Notes under the pieces: generated by a model | Seen by the model: the letters and a program-made list of their open reading frames with translations, nothing else | What the model was told of the DNA's origin: nothing | Databases searched by the model: none | In this document: in pieces, positions 23,869-36,120 of the stretch | Numbering within the stretch: the first letter of the stretch is position 1 | Layout of the letters: every line of letters starts with the position of its first letter | NCBI GenBank assembly: GCA_018292915.2 | Contig: JACVVK020000039.1 | Location: 1,312,001-1,376,000, forward strand | Source of the DNA: Batillaria attramentaria | Taxonomy: Eukaryota; Mollusca; Gastropoda; Batillariidae | DNA: 64,000 bases | Reading direction: 5' to 3' | Translations under genes and position numbers: made by a program

Positions 23869-24135
23869 CTAATCTAAGTGCGCCTCAGTCTACACTGGAA
23901 ATACTCTTGGTGATTCGTAGAGCTCGTAATGCGATAAAATGTTGTCGAACATTCAGTTTCTCCGTCTGTTGGTACTGCACTCACCGCTCAGTGTGTCTGC
24001 CGCGTCATTGAGTACGCGTCGGTTGGCTCAGTGCCATCGTTTCAGATGCTGCCACTGTGCAGGTGTCTAAGTGGTGTGATGACAGACAGCTCAACACGAT
24101 CCGTGAGCATAAAGATCATAAACTTACACCATTAC
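23869..24135 (+). repeat. Dispersed repeat R2 copy
   Basis: It aligns by eye with 53230-53470. Shared blocks are TGCGATA(A/C)AATGTTGT, GTCGAACATT, GGTACTGCACTCACCGCTCA versus GGTACTCTCAGTG, CGCGTCATTGAGTACGCGTC versus CGGCGTCATCTAGTACGCTT, GTTGGCTC.GTGCCA, AGGTGTCTAAGT and CGATC.GTGAGCATA. Class unknown. Confidence 0.72.
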
Positions 24136-24840
24136 GCAGAGACTGAGAGAGAGAGAGAGAGGGGGGGGGGGGAGCAGAGAGATATGATGATGATGATTAT
24201 ATTTCATTTTCCAACGGCACACGTTTTGGCCAAGAATACTGACACCGGGGAGAGAGAGAGAGATAGAGAAGAGAAGGCTTGTTTTACTGCAGTGTTAAAC
24301 TAGAGCGTTTGGCTCTCACTCGAGTCTAGTGCCCGCCCGCTGTTCGCCTCGCCAGACCGACCCACACTTCGATCCCTTCCGCACATTCTTCACATTTCCA
24401 CCAAACACAAGTCAACACAGGCACCGCGCACTTGGAATGCGCTAAACTTGAGTCGCTGAATGAGGCTGGATGGAGCCGGGGGGGGGGGGGGTGAAGGGGG
24501 GTGTGCGTGTGAGTAGGTTAGGGGGAATTAGGTGATGATTACAAGAAAAGAGGGGAAGGGGGGGGGGGGGATTGTATTCTTGAGAAATAACTGTTTCTGG
24601 CTTTTCGACCAGGCAGGTCGACCGTTGGTTTATGCTGAGGGAAGCGTTTGGTTTATGCTGAGGGAAGCGTTTCAGTTTTTTAGTCAAAAGGCTGTGGAAA
24701 CCTGATTATAGTCTCCAGTGCACGTGATCCAGTTAGTATGTCGAACGCGCCCGTTATTCTGGGCGTTGTATGCTCACGAAAAGCTCAGTGTTAACACTCA
24801 GTCCTACTTTCAGCACAGTGTACACAGCGCGGGCCTTGTT
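24136..24840. other. No gene seen; simple repeats
   Basis: (GA)n/poly-G at 24145-24173, (GA)n at 24250-24270, G11-G12 runs near 24479 and 24559, and a tandem duplication of GGTTTATGCTGAGGGAAGCG at about 24628-24674. No gene. Confidence 0.5.
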
Positions 24841-24842
24841 AA

Positions 24843-24960
24843 AGCCTCGGTGCACACAAAAGTGTACACAACACTGTATCGCATACAGAGCTGTATTAAT
24901 CATCGAGATGGAGTATTTCGAGCGTACAGGCGCACTCACGAGCGAAACTGTTCCAGAACA
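24843..24960 (-). repeat. Dispersed repeat R2 copy, inverted
   Basis: The reverse complement (GGAACAGTTTCGCTCGTGAG, TGCGCCTGTACGCTCGAAAT, ACTCCATCTCGATGATTAAT) closely matches 53170-53270 and the short copy at 6635. Confidence 0.75.
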
Positions 24961-25419
24961 CAAGCTGGCTTAAGACAGATGGACTTAACCCGTTTAAACG
25001 AACCGGGATGAAAACAAAACAAAACGAAAGGTAGTTCCTTGGTGCTGTATAGTTCAAACGCCCAGTGCCTCGCTCGTATCCGGCCGTGTGAGAGGCGATA
25101 ATTATGTGCCTTGCCGCACTTCAGCCAGAGCACAGCTATTACCAGAAACATCAAGCATGCGTAAAAACGGGATGACTGGGGGCTATTTTTAGCCGCTGGA
25201 AACTGGGTCACATAGACCTACATTCCTGTGCGGGCTGTAGGCGGAGCCGGCAGATAGCGGAGTGGAGGTCGTTGTCTTGTTTTTGACAGTATTTATTCTC
25301 CAGGTGTTAAAGGCGCTCTTGCTAGTTTGAGCATGAGCAGGCAACACCGCGTCTGAGGCGAGTTTGAAAGAAAATACAGGCTTTACAGTCACTGTTTCGT
25401 GTACGAGTTCCTTGAAGGC

Positions 25420-25660
25420 GTACAGGAAAAAATGTTAAAGTCTCACTACGTTTGTCAGGCAGTCAACAACTCCGTGGAAAACTTTTCATCGAATGCGTAT
25501 AATCCTTTCATCAGAATCACCTAGGACAAAATACAGCATCTGAAACAATTGTGGTGACTGGTTGGCGTGTATGTTGTTGTACGTAAACATACACACACAA
25601 GCGTACCGCGAACTGAGCTGACGACGTTATCTGGTTGTGGACTGAACACCAGCCAAACAG
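25420..25660 (+). repeat. Dispersed repeat R3 copy
   Basis: Shared with 48590-48825: AAAGTCTCACTACGTTTGTC, TTTTCATCGAATGCGTATAA, CAGAATCACCTAGGACAAAA, ATTGTGGTGACT, GCGTACCGCG and ACGTTATCTGGTTG, in order. A third fragment lies reversed at 55072-55165. Class unknown. Confidence 0.75.
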
Positions 25661-25829
25661 CGCTGATTGGTGGCTATATTTAGCGACTTTGTCGATCGGC
25701 GTGTAGTACAGGTATGGAAGCGTTAGGCCAAAGAAAGCCATATTTCTTTACCTGGCCGCAAAATCACGAAAACGGTCGAAGTTGTCAGAAGGACATAGAT
25801 CTCTTCATATGGCAAACAGTATTAGAGCT

Positions 25830-26102
25830 TTGTAGCAGCAGTTGTTGTTTTGTTGTCTTGTTGTTGTTGTTGTTTTCTAAGAACTCAAAACCCACCTATT
25901 TAAATCTGATTACTGATTTACTCTGCCCTTCCACACCGTGTCAGCCTGCTTGTTGTGAGATATTGTTCAACTTTAAATGTTCCCTGTGAGTCTGTGTGTA
26001 TGAAAGTGGTGTATGTAGTTATGATGTACGGCGCTTAGAGCCTGTTTTATTTCATGTATAGGCGCCTTATAAGTCGTCCTTATTATTATTATTATTATTA
26101 AA
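25830..26102 (+). mobile_element. Probable 3' end of a LINE, with (TTA)n tail
   Basis: A short frame near 25875 reads SKNSKPTYL, resembling the FKSKLKTHLF-type C-terminus of many LINE reverse-transcriptase ORFs. It is followed by ACGGCGCTTAGAGCCTGTTT, TATAGGCGCCTTATAAGTCG and a (TTA)n tail at 26082-26101. Only the extreme 3' end is present. Element clade not assigned. Confidence 0.4.
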
Positions 26103-26361
26103 AACATACAGACTTTAATGTTATCTGGCCACTCTGCATGAATCACATAGTGACCAGCAGCTTCACAAGTTGTTTTGTCTCCCTTTAACGTTTCTGATCA
26201 AACCAAAACCGTTCAACCGCCGAACAGGTTCCGCTGTAGCACAGAACGGCAAACTCGAAATGCACGCAGGTGCCGATTGCATATTACGCTGTGAGGAAAA
26301 AAAAACAAACAAAAAAAAACAAAAAAAAAACACTCCGCGTGAGGCGTAAATATTAACTCTT

Positions 26362-26439
26362 TGACGACGGAGCGCAATTTCTGACACACGATTTCCTATA
26401 TCTAGGAAATCGTGTGTCAGAAATTGCGCTCCGTCGTCA
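26362..26439. repeat. Perfect 37-bp-arm palindrome, 4-base loop
   Basis: TGACGACGGAGCGCAATTTC begins the left arm and its exact complement ends the right arm. The two 37-base arms match without error around the loop TATC. Just left of it, TTAACTCTTTGACGACGG resembles the TTAA-anchored end of a piggyBac-type MITE. No matching outer end is present on the right. It could be a MITE relic, a hairpin-precursor RNA or a recent inverted duplication. Confidence 0.95.
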
Positions 26440-26578
26440 TACCTGTATGTATGTATGCTGAACGGCAGTAATGTTTCAGGTGATTTGGTGTATGAATGTC
26501 ATGAGGTGTGACTGGTTGTGGATGGGTTTTTTTTTAATTTTGTTTTATTGTGTTTTGTTTCCAGACTACCCCCTTCCC

Positions 26579-26579
26579 C

Positions 26580-26635
<56 letters not shown>

Positions 26636-26667
26636 GTCAGGGTGATTTCAAGGGGGGGGGGGGGAGA
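26579..26667. repeat. (AC)n microsatellite and poly-G
   Basis: About 27 AC units at 26580-26634 and a G12 run near 26653-26664. Confidence 0.95.
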
Positions 26668-26858
26668 GAAGAGAGACAGAGGAATACGACCTGTACTGAT
26701 TTTGTCCCTTTTCATTACTGCGGGATGTATGCAAACCCGCGCACTTTACCGTCAACCGTTCATTAAAATTTGTCCGACTCTCGCGACCATCTTAAGAGCA
26801 GACTTCACAAAATTTATTGGTACACGTGTGGAAAGTCCACAAAATTGACTTCCGGCCC

Positions 26859-26859
<1 letters not shown>

Positions 26860-26890
<31 letters not shown>

Positions 26891-26891
26891 T
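26860..26891. repeat. (TTA)n microsatellite
   Basis: About ten TTA units. It may be the tail of a retroelement, but no upstream element is recognisable. Confidence 0.9.
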
Positions 26892-27153
26892 TGATTGTTG
26901 TAATTCAGTGTTACCTGTAAACTGCACCCAAACATCAGCATCAAATGAACAATAACAACAATTTCGCATCTAATTATACCAGTATCTAATAAATGTTTAA
27001 ACAATATTATTCGTACTTTACAGTACTGAGTGTAATGTATTCTGCAGAGTACTTGTACATTTTACTTTAATACAAATAAATGAGATCAACATGTGCCAGT
27101 AAATATAATTATTCCAAAGGTATCCAGCTGTAAAAAATGTTGCAAGCTGGTAA

Positions 27154-27346
27154 TATTAACAAGAAGGGTGGGTGTTTCGAAGTTTAACGTCCTTTTCCAC
27201 CACATAAGGGTGATATCAAAGACGGGGCAACGATGAAAAAGCCAGCACAATATTTGGCCCCAGCCGGGGTTCGAACTCACGACCCGAGCATTGGAAGTCC
27301 AACGCTCTACCATTCGACCACCGCGGCTCCCCGTATTAACAAGAAG
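27154..27346 (-). mobile_element. Full-length tRNA-derived SINE with 13-bp target-site duplication
   Basis: The element body is 27167-27333 (167 bp) on the minus strand, flanked by TATTAACAAGAAG at 27154-27166 and 27334-27346. It begins CGGGGAGCCGCGGTGGTCGA, with ATGGTAGAGCGTTGGACTTC (A-box region), GGGTCGTGAGTTCGAACCCC (pol III B box) and GGCCAAATATTGTGCTGGCT. The conserved centre TTGCCCCGTCTTTGATATCA, then GTGGTGGAAAAGGACGTTAA, precedes the tail ACTTCGAAACACCCACC. This is the best reference copy in the window. The conserved centre may correspond to one of the known animal SINE central domains (MetaSINE or similar), which I could not check. Confidence 0.95.
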
Positions 27347-27465
27347 AAGAAGCAAAAACAAAAAGTGAATCAGGACTTGTTCGAATACATACATATATAT
27401 ATCTATATACAGTGTATAAATCCTGATTTCTCTGCATTAGTTTTGTGTGCATCAACACAGTCTGG

Positions 27466-27467
<2 letters not shown>

Positions 27468-27536
<69 letters not shown>

Positions 27537-27586
27537 CACACACATACACACACACACACACACTCACACACACACGCACACACGCA

Positions 27587-27617
<31 letters not shown>
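27468..27617. repeat. Interrupted (AC)n microsatellite
   Basis: 150 bp of ACACAC broken by CACTCA, CATACA and CACGCA variants, suggesting an old, degenerating array. Confidence 0.95.
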
Positions 27618-28408
27618 TTGTTTCTCTACTGCAGTCAAATTACAAGCCCACCAATGACCATTATTCACTAAACAGTATACTTTCTTCCCCAAGTATCATA
27701 TCACACCATGGTGTACGGTTAACATTTTAACCATCAGTCCTATCGCTAGTATCAGTGACATTCTCAATCTGATCCCCGACACTCACTGTCAAGGCTTTGT
27801 AACAGTCTATCACGTGGTTCCTTTCTTTCATTGAAACTACTACAGTTGCACGTGCACTGATCAAATGATGCACTGAAAATGTCAGTGAAAAACACGATTC
27901 TATTCAAAGCGACAGTAAAATGATATTTGTAGAGAGAGAGAGAGAGAGAATTGAAACATTTTTTTCCCCCGATGGTATAGATGTTGACATGGTCGTACTT
28001 GTAAACGCTGCCATTTTGCATACCTGCCGTTGCTGACTAGTACAGCTAAAAACTAAAGTAACAATAGAATTTAAAAAAATATGGGGGAGAGAGAGAGAGA
28101 GAAAGAGAGAGAGAGAAAGAGAGAGAGAGAAAGAGAGAGAGAAAGAGAGAGACTGCCGGCATTGTGCACATTGTCACCCGTCACTATAATTTCATTTAAC
28201 AGCATCTCCTTTCAAAAGCAAATTCTGAATTCCACGGGTATTTTTGTCGGCTATGGAATATTCTATACAATGAAATATAAAGTGACAAGCAGACGAAAAT
28301 AGACAGTATCTCACAAAGAAATCGGGTATAACAATTTTGGTCATAAAACAGGGCTGTGAAATGCCTCCTATCAGTGTTCGTTACAGCTTTAAAAACTGAG
28401 GGTCACTT

Positions 28409-28446
<38 letters not shown>

Positions 28447-30164
28447 AAATTCAGAGGGCCATGTTGTAAAATCAATGAAGTTTAGCTTCAAAGTGTCTGC
28501 GTCAGATTCTGAAATCTCTGCGTAAAGGACGCACACATGATGTGCGTAATAAGGAACACTGCTCTTATCATAAATTATTGAAAGTAGAACAACAACCCGT
28601 TCAAGCAAGACTACAGTGTTGGCATACTACACCCTTTCAGCTATAAAACCACCGTTCAATGAAAGAATGAATGGATGAATGAATGGTTGTTACATGTATG
28701 GACAGAGGAAAAAAAAAATAGACTGTTTCTGTGTGACTTGCCTCCGTACAGTTAAGCACATACTAAGTAAACCATTATGCTCTGACGTTTAACAGGCGTT
28801 GAACTAAAGTGTATAGACTATAAGGGAATATTACAGACAGATCAGAAAAAAAGAAAATACATACACGTACAAGAATTCATGTGATCACACTGAAAGTGAA
28901 AACCTCGCGTACAAATGCCGCGTGCTGTAAGGTGTGAAATAACGGTATACACAGAGCACGAGAACAGCGATCAGCTTGATTGCGAAGCGGTGTATATCAG
29001 GTAGCTTACCACAGGCAAATGACAATGACACATAAACTGACGAATACTATTTGCAGAAAAGTGAGTTGTGCAGGGCAAGGCGGCATCAGTAAAGAAAGGC
29101 CAACACAGCAAGACGCTCTGGACAAAGTTTGTTATTTATGGCTTAAAGCCGCGAGGCGGTGAATAAAGAAAGTGGTATTCCAATAATACCCAGAAAACAC
29201 GATTTACAAATACAGCAACATGCGCAGAAGAGGACGGCCCATCCTATAATATGTGTCAACAGATTAGATTAGAGGGGACGAAGGGAAGTAGAAAATTAGG
29301 TCAACACGGGAACAAGCTGAATGTCGAGTTCCACCTGACTAAAGTCACGGTCGAAAGACGGCAATACGAACCTGCATTTATTTTTTCTTTTATTTAAAAT
29401 TCATGTACGTATCACGGCGATTTACTTCGTAAACCTTAAAGATAACGACGGGAAAAGAGCTACAGACAGAAGGAAATCTCTTCAGTGCCCCCACCCCCTC
29501 TCTGACCACGTGTGCGCGCGCCATCTGAAAAAGTCGGGCACGACCCGCCAGGGCAGATCAGGCTCATGACAGACCTTGACCTCTGACCCCTTGTTGCCCA
29601 AGTCAACCAGACCAACTCAAGCGAAACCTTCCCACACGGGCATGAGAGAAAGGGATGGAATTTATTGCAAAAGCGTACTTCCGGTCAGAAGTGCGAAGCA
29701 GGTTGTCTGTTAGAAGGCAGTCTTGTTTCTCAACAATGTCTAATATCTCCGCCGCCCCCCCCCCCCCCCCTCAATATACTAGTAAAATCAACGTTTTTTA
29801 TTCAAGTATTGCTTTCATTATTCTGTTTGCATGTGCATACAGACTGCGAATTAATCTTGTTTTATATGCAGCGTTCGCTGGTTTGCAATGCAGCATTGCA
29901 GTATCGAAGAATTTTTTATTATGATTATTTAGTTTTGCTTGTTACAACAAGGTTGCTGGGCTTCTTATTGTTACAAGGAGGTTACTGGGTTTCTTATTGA
30001 TTACTATCTGATGTTTTATAGCTCCAGTGTTTACGTCCTGAACCGCGCAGCAAACAGTTTCACCAAAATTTCAGTAATTAGATATAGTTACACCGTCACT
30101 ATCATTATTTATCAGTGTCAGTGGTTCCTTCACTTTTTCATCTGTAACCTATCAAACTTGTAAA

Positions 30165-30165
<1 letters not shown>
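27618..30165. other. No gene seen; GA/CT tracts
   Basis: (GA)n at 27932-27948, (GA)n with AAGA interruptions at 28086-28152, and (CT)n at 28412-28443. A C14-type run lies near 29756-29770. I see no supportable coding exon. Confidence 0.5.
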
Positions 30166-30166
<1 letters not shown>

Positions 30167-30249
<83 letters not shown>

Positions 30250-30250
30250 G
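30167..30250. repeat. (GT)n(GA)n compound microsatellite
   Basis: About 32 GT units to 30231 then about 9 GA units. Confidence 0.97.
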
Positions 30251-31408
30251 ATTAAACCGAAGACAAATTCATGAAATCGCTCTGTATAAAAGGTAGACCC
30301 ATGAAGGCGATTCTGTCAACACAGAAACTTATCTACACGCCATCCGTTATCATTTCCACTAAACAAAAAAATCAATAGACACATTTCCTTCTTACTCAGT
30401 TTGCTGACACTCAAAGCTATGTTCTTCAGAGGCAGTAAGTAAAATAAATGGAATGTTTGAACAAAAGCAGAGGTCACAGAATTTAGAACCATTTTCTTGC
30501 CAATGCTCTACAAATATTCATTTCCCATGTCAAATCCCTAAAGTCATGCATACCTAAATTCTGCATAATTTATTTGCAAAGATGATGAGTAATTTTGTTC
30601 GGATACAGTATCATACACCGTGCATGTTATCGGTATTACGTTGGACCTACCGGGCAGTGGTTTGTACATAAGTACAAGACATCATATAAAATCCATTCTT
30701 ATGTAGACTCTCGGCCTAAAAGGAATTACAATGAATATTTATGAATAAATGTGATCCCTTTCCACCACGTGTGTGGGGATGCACACAGATAAACATTCTA
30801 TGATAACGCAACAGATGTAGATAAACATTTTCTTACACAGCAACATGTTCCAATATCATGAGAAATATGCCTGTAAATATTTTTTTTGTCAAATGTCCCA
30901 GTAACCTTTTTAAAGGAATAGGAACATTTTATCATTATTGATAACTGGAATGTTTATTATAAATATGTTGTCTTGTGCGCTTTTTTCCTGTAATATTTCA
31001 TGCTGTTTTGAATTCTTTTATGACCACCACACCCCGTCCCTCGGTGGGATAATAAAGCACTGGATTAAGCTGAACTCCCAGCTCCTGCTGACAGAATTTA
31101 TATAACGAAATTTGTGTTTCATTTGGAATAGAAAAGGGAATGACGCAGAAGCCTACTGAAACAAGTCAGGATACAATGAAATCTGGAACAGAAATGGGAA
31201 TGACGCAGGTTTGCAAGCTTTCCGTCTTCGTTGCTGTTTCAGAGGAGGGATGGGGAGGAGGGGAGAGAAGGGAGGGGCGCAAGGCGAGATATTGTCATCT
31301 ACATGTACCGGGTATGTCAAAATAAAATATGGTAAAATGAAAAATATAAATTGTCCATATGCAGAAAAAAAGGATGGTGTACATAGCGATGTACAGGGGA
31401 GGGAGTTG
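30251..31408. other. No gene seen; possible LINE 3' tail near 31020-31060
   Basis: CCGTCCCTCGGTGGGATAAT followed by AAAGCACTGG resembles the short 3' tails of several invertebrate LINEs, and compares with the GGGGATAAATAAAG segment at 55458. An imperfect duplication of GAAAAGGGAATGACGCAG / GAAATGGGAATGACGCAG lies at 31131-31207. No gene. Confidence 0.35.
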
Positions 31409-31440
31409 GCTGGTTAGTTAGGGCTTAACGCTGCGCAAGT
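31409..31440 (-). repeat. Dispersed repeat R4 tail (reverse)
   Basis: GGTTAGTTAGGGCTTAACGC is the reverse complement of the GCGTTAAGCCCTAACTAACT tail found at 38970-38987 and 48971-49012. Confidence 0.6.
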
Positions 31441-31442
31441 GG

Positions 31443-31443
31443 G

Positions 31444-31479
<36 letters not shown>

Positions 31480-31508
31480 AACAGAGAGAGAGAGAGAGAC
31501 AGAGACTC

Positions 31509-31552
<44 letters not shown>
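31443..31552. repeat. (GA)n, (CAGA)n, (GT)n compound microsatellite
   Basis: GA units at 31445-31460, CAGA units at 31461-31482, GA units to 31500, then (GT)n at 31512-31552. Confidence 0.95.
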
Positions 31553-31553
<1 letters not shown>

Positions 31554-31749
31554 CTACCGCGCAGTTTCTGCCAAGCACTTACCAGGTGGACCCCTGTAAC
31601 TGGCTCACAGTCGGGGGAAAAAACAAACACAAAAACAAAGGAAAAAATTACAATGTCTCCATACTTCACATCATTGCCTACAATAATTATTCGGCTGAAC
31701 CCCTTACATTTATCGCTAATTTAATTATGTACCAGGCGGCATAGAAATG

Positions 31750-34322
31750 CATAATGTTTGTGAGTCACGAGCACTGAGCAAGCGACGAGAACTGCCTTGC
31801 GCTCGGGCAATGGAGGCTAGCTCGGGGTGCTGACCTCTTTCTGTAGGTAATTCACACCTCTCTCGTGTGTCCTTATTGGTCGAGGTTTAGCGAGGGTGTG
31901 GGAGGGGCTGAATAAGGCCGAAAGAATGCCAGCGCACTCTCACATCACTACTCCTGTAAACGTCAGAACATGTAGACACCATTACCGCTCGCCTCTTCCT
32001 CTACAAACCGAACGTGGGCAGCTTGGGCGAGCACTGGCACAAGCACGCAGAAGAAAATTCTGTCATTCACATCTCGTTTCTACCCCTTCTATCCCCGGCA
32101 TGCTTACTCACTACTCCTACTACTACTACACACACGCACGCACACACGCACGCACACACACACACACGAGGCACGAGAGTTGAGGCCAAGCAAACAACAC
32201 ACACACAAGCTAACGTGTACATACAGAGAGAGAACAGATGCGCAGTTACAACGATGGGGGTGTAGTGTATGAGTACTACAGTGTGTAGGCGTGCGAGTGT
32301 AGCGTAGTGTAGTGTAGTGTAGTAGTGTGTAATGTGTGGATCACGTCCTGTCCCCTGGTGTGGCCGTCCCGCTGCTCTATGGGAGGTCTCAGCCCCGGAG
32401 CCCTCCTGGTGATACATTCCAATCACTGAATGAAATTCCTCCACGCGCTGGTGGGGGGAAGGCCGAACTGAGGCAGCGTTTGAGGTGCGCGGTATTCCGT
32501 GCATAATCGGGGAACAAAAAGAAGGTCATTTCACGCGAAATAGACCCTCCCGCTGCTGAAAATAGGTTTGTGTGGAGAGAGAGAGAGAGAGGAAGGACAT
32601 GCAAGCCGTTCTGACGGGCGCTGTAGGGGGAGAGGGAGGAACTAACTTGGTGGAGGAAACGAGCGCTGTATTTTCACTGACACCGAAGTGCTGGTGTATG
32701 ATAACGTTACGACGAGAAGGCAACATGTGAATGGATCCCCCCAATTTAACCCCCTATCTGCCCGCCTCCACTAGTACCTTTTTAACGAACACACTAATCA
32801 GCGTCAGAGAATCGCACATGCACCAGCTGATGCTGAACACATGCATACGTCAGCAGAGAGCACGTGCTCCAAGAGAACAGAGAGAGAGAGAGAATGTGTG
32901 TGGACAAACAGGAAGAGCTGCTGGTCAAACAGGAAGTAGTGGGCATGGCAAACCGTGGCCACAACATCATTGGAATGCCACTCCTGAACCCAGCGTGGAC
33001 GCACTCTCAGTGTCAGTGCAGGCTGTTCGATTCGTGAGTGCTGTGACTGACTGACCAGCAGCTGGTGAGATCGGAAGGCAACTGAACTGACTGACTGACG
33101 ACATGCTGCTGCTGTAGTACAGAGCTTAAGGTCATGCATGTTGTGTATACAATGTATGATGTGCAGAGAGAGAAGAGAGAGAGAGAGAGAGAGAAGGACC
33201 AACCTGAGGCCATGCTAACACGACCGCGTCCCTCCTGTGGCCGATGGTACAGCACACACCCTGCGCTGCCCCAGTCCTCTCACTGCAGGCATAGGCGTGA
33301 ACGCCTGTACCCACACACACACACGCAAACACACACTACTACAGAACACCCCTGGCAACACACACAGGACCGACCGAGTGAAAACTTGTTATCTATCGCA
33401 TTCACCGCGCTGCCTGCTCATCGTTCACGTGACCAACAATATTACACGGCTTTTTGTAGTAATTAGAAGCAACTCCAGCTTCGCTAGCTGGCTGCCAGCC
33501 AATCAGCTCGCAGACTGCCCTGTCAACTGTTCGGCCGCCACTCCCCCCGTGCTCGAATATCCCCCCTCCCCTACCCCCCCTTCCTCTTCCACCCCCTTTT
33601 CTTTTTCGTACCGTCTTACCGATCGTCAGTGCGCGTATGCGTGTGTGTGTGCGTGCGTGTGTGTGTTTGCTGTGGGTCGTACGCTGCTACTGACAGGGGC
33701 CACTCTCTCCCCCCCCCCCACCTCCCTCTCTCTTCTCTCTCCCCGCACGCAACGAACAAACCCTCGTTTAGCCTCAGTTTTCGCGGGCCTGTGAGAGCAG
33801 CCTCCGCATGGATGGCGGGCACACAGTGACTGATGACAGTACATGTATTGTGTGTACCAGACGGGAGGAGGACCAAGCACAGCCGTCACAACGAAAAGTG
33901 GGCAGGCCCACAATGTCACTGGGCCGTTTGTTGTACGGAAGATTCCGCAAGCCACGTGATCACCACGACGATTAATGCAAGGGTGAAAGGTCGTACACAC
34001 ACACAGCAGATAAAGCAGGTAAAATCGGGTCCGCCTTGCCAGTAGAAGTTGTGGCCTAAATATCGGGCGAGAGAGAGAGAGGGGATGGTGTCAACACAGC
34101 GACACTGCCTCTCCCTTGCAAAAGTGCACGAGAGTCGTGTGAACGTCCTTGATATGACTGGTGTGCGGACAACTGGGAGAGGAAGATTGGTGCATGGTTC
34201 GTCCCTTCACATACTATACGGAGAGCGTGCTCAAGTTCCTGACACACTGAACCTGTCATAGCACGGCCGACAAGCCGGTGTGGACAGTCTTGTGACGGGT
34301 ACCCAGAGTGTACGCAACCGTC

Positions 34323-34354
<32 letters not shown>

Positions 34355-34399
34355 TCTAATTTTGCGATTTGCAAACTTGCCGTTGTGTATGCCAGTGCC

Positions 34400-34447
<48 letters not shown>

Positions 34448-35160
34448 GACAAGAGGTCCCAGCGGTCAGGGTGAAGAGCATACCTTGACATGCCGGGCAC
34501 ACACCGCTTTGGAATGTAGCCCCGCTTACCACACACACAGCCTATCTCCATCCACCACACCTCAATCCCCCCTCTCCCTCCCCCCCCCCGGTCCCAACCC
34601 TCTCTCTCTCTCTTTCAGCATCAAGCAGACCAAAGCACATACAGGTAAATCGCTCTTCCTCTGACAACCCGGCAACAGTGGTCAACTTCACCCGGAAATC
34701 TTCCCTCAGGTGCTCCAGTGGGTACGACCCTCCCACACTCACCACCCTTGGGCGCCCTGTTTGTGCACACAGGCACCCTCAGAGTTGTCTTTTCTTGAGT
34801 GACTGTGCAACAGGAGCAGGTCGGAAACGAACCAGCAAACCGACCCGCTCCTCGGCGTTTAAAAAAAAATCATACAAAATCGAGACCACGAACACACGGG
34901 CCAGTGCTCACACCACTGAATGCGGAAATGGCGTGAACGCTCTATCCACAGATACAAGCCAAAGTTGAACCGAAGTCCTAAAAGTGGGGTAATATGATTT
35001 TTTTTTTCTGGTAGGTTACCCATAAAATAGAAACGACGGCGAACATTTATACAGCTAGTAAAGAAAAGACAACTCAGGGTGCCTGTTCTTTTCCAGCACA
35101 GAGGCGGTGCACATCATGAAGGCGGGGCTATGTTTGTTGTTGATGGTTTTGTTGTTGCTG
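31750..35160. other. No gene seen; many CA/GT and GA tracts
   Basis: Simple repeats include an ACACGC-type tract at 32128-32168, (GTGTA)n at 32296-32330, (GA)n at 32574-32591, 32878-32894 and 33176-33195, a GT tract at 33638-33665, and (GT)n at 34325-34354 and 34404-34445. GC content is higher around 33.2-34.3 kb. Short frames are microsatellite readings. No coding exon is supportable. Confidence 0.5.
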
Positions 35161-35164
35161 TTGT

Positions 35165-35326
35165 GTTGAGGCGGTTAACGTATTGCTCCACCACATAAGG
35201 GTGACCACAAAAGACGGGGCAAGGAGGAAAAATCCAGCACAACTGTTTTTCTACCAGCCGGGATTCGAACCCACAAGCCGAGCACTCAAAGTCCAACGCT
35301 CTACCACGCAGCTTGGCTATCCCAAT
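35165..35326 (-). mobile_element. tRNA-derived SINE copy
   Basis: On the minus strand: TGGGATAGCCAAGCTGCGTG, GGTAGAGCGTTGGACTTTGA, TGTGGGTTCGAATCCCGGCT (B box), then TTGCCCCGTCTTTTGTGGTC and a diverged AATACGTTAACCGCC tail. Confidence 0.85.
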
Positions 35327-35444
35327 GTCACAAACGGGATGCACTCCCCAGTTCCGCATACTCCGGGGCACTCCCCGCGTTAACGCTGGATGTCCTCCCT
35401 TTACTTCGAACTCTCCAAATCGTCGCCAGACTTACCTCTAAGCT

Positions 35445-35935
35445 GGCAACACTGCACTAGTGAAACAAACGGTTAACCTGCATGTGGTTTACACTAAAAC
35501 CTCAGTCACACGCGGGATACACTCCCCAAGCAACACTCCACTAGTGAAACAAATGGTTAACCTGCATGTGGTTTACACTAAAACCTCAGTCACACGCGGG
35601 ATACACTCCCCAAGCAACACTCCACTAGTGAAACAAACGGTTAACCTGCATGTGGTTTACACTAAAACCTCAGTCACACGCGGGATACACTCCCCAAGCA
35701 ACACTCCACTAGTGAAACAAACGGTTAACCTGCATGTGGTTTACACTAAAACCTCAGTCACACGCGGGATACACTCCCCAAGCAACACTCCACTAGTGAA
35801 ACAAACGGTTAACCTGCATGTGGTTTACACTAAAACCTCAGTCACACGCGGAATACACTCCCCAAGCAACACTCCACTAGTGAAACAAATGGTTAACCTG
35901 CATGTGATTTATACTAAAACCTAAGTCACACGCGA
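35445..35935 (+). repeat. 84-bp tandem array, about 5.8 copies
   Basis: CTAGTGAAACAAACGGTTAA recurs at 35457, 35541, 35625, 35709, 35793 and 35877, exactly 84 bp apart. Copies differ by one to three bases (for example ACGG/ATGG). Because 84 = 3 x 28, a 154-codon frame stays open with a 28-residue period. The frame lacks any recognisable domain, so I do not call a gene. Confidence 0.96.
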
Positions 35936-36039
35936 CAATTCTGCAGGCCTACCAGCGGTACAATGCACTCCCAGCCAAATAAATCCGCTTGCAGCGGGCA
36001 CTCCCCGGGGACTCCGTCGCCTCGTCTGTGGATAGAACA

Positions 36040-36120
36040 CGGTCCCTTTTCTTTTTTTCTTTTTCTTTTCTTTTTTTCGTCGCCACCCGCGCGCTATGTG
36101 TATTGTCTAGCGCCAGTGCA
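36040..36120 (+). repeat. Arm of a diverged inverted repeat (partner 36586-36690)
   Basis: GAACACGGTCCCTTTT, CGCGCGCTATGTGTATTGTC and CGTGTGAAAAGAACATCC lie in the same order as in the reverse complement of 36570-36690 (GAACACGGTCTATTTTTTTC, CGCGCGCTATCGCTCTATGT, GTATTGTCCAGAGCCAG). The pair may be the ends of a decayed DNA element whose interior is 36120-36586. Confidence 0.45.

Noticed and set aside
27167..27333. Real tRNA gene suggested by A/B boxes
   Set aside because: The tRNA-like part is followed by a conserved non-tRNA body and tail, is flanked by a TSD and recurs many times: a SINE.
35460..35924. 154-codon repeat protein
   Set aside because: It is explained by the 84-bp (28-codon) tandem period; no domain, start context or upstream exon.
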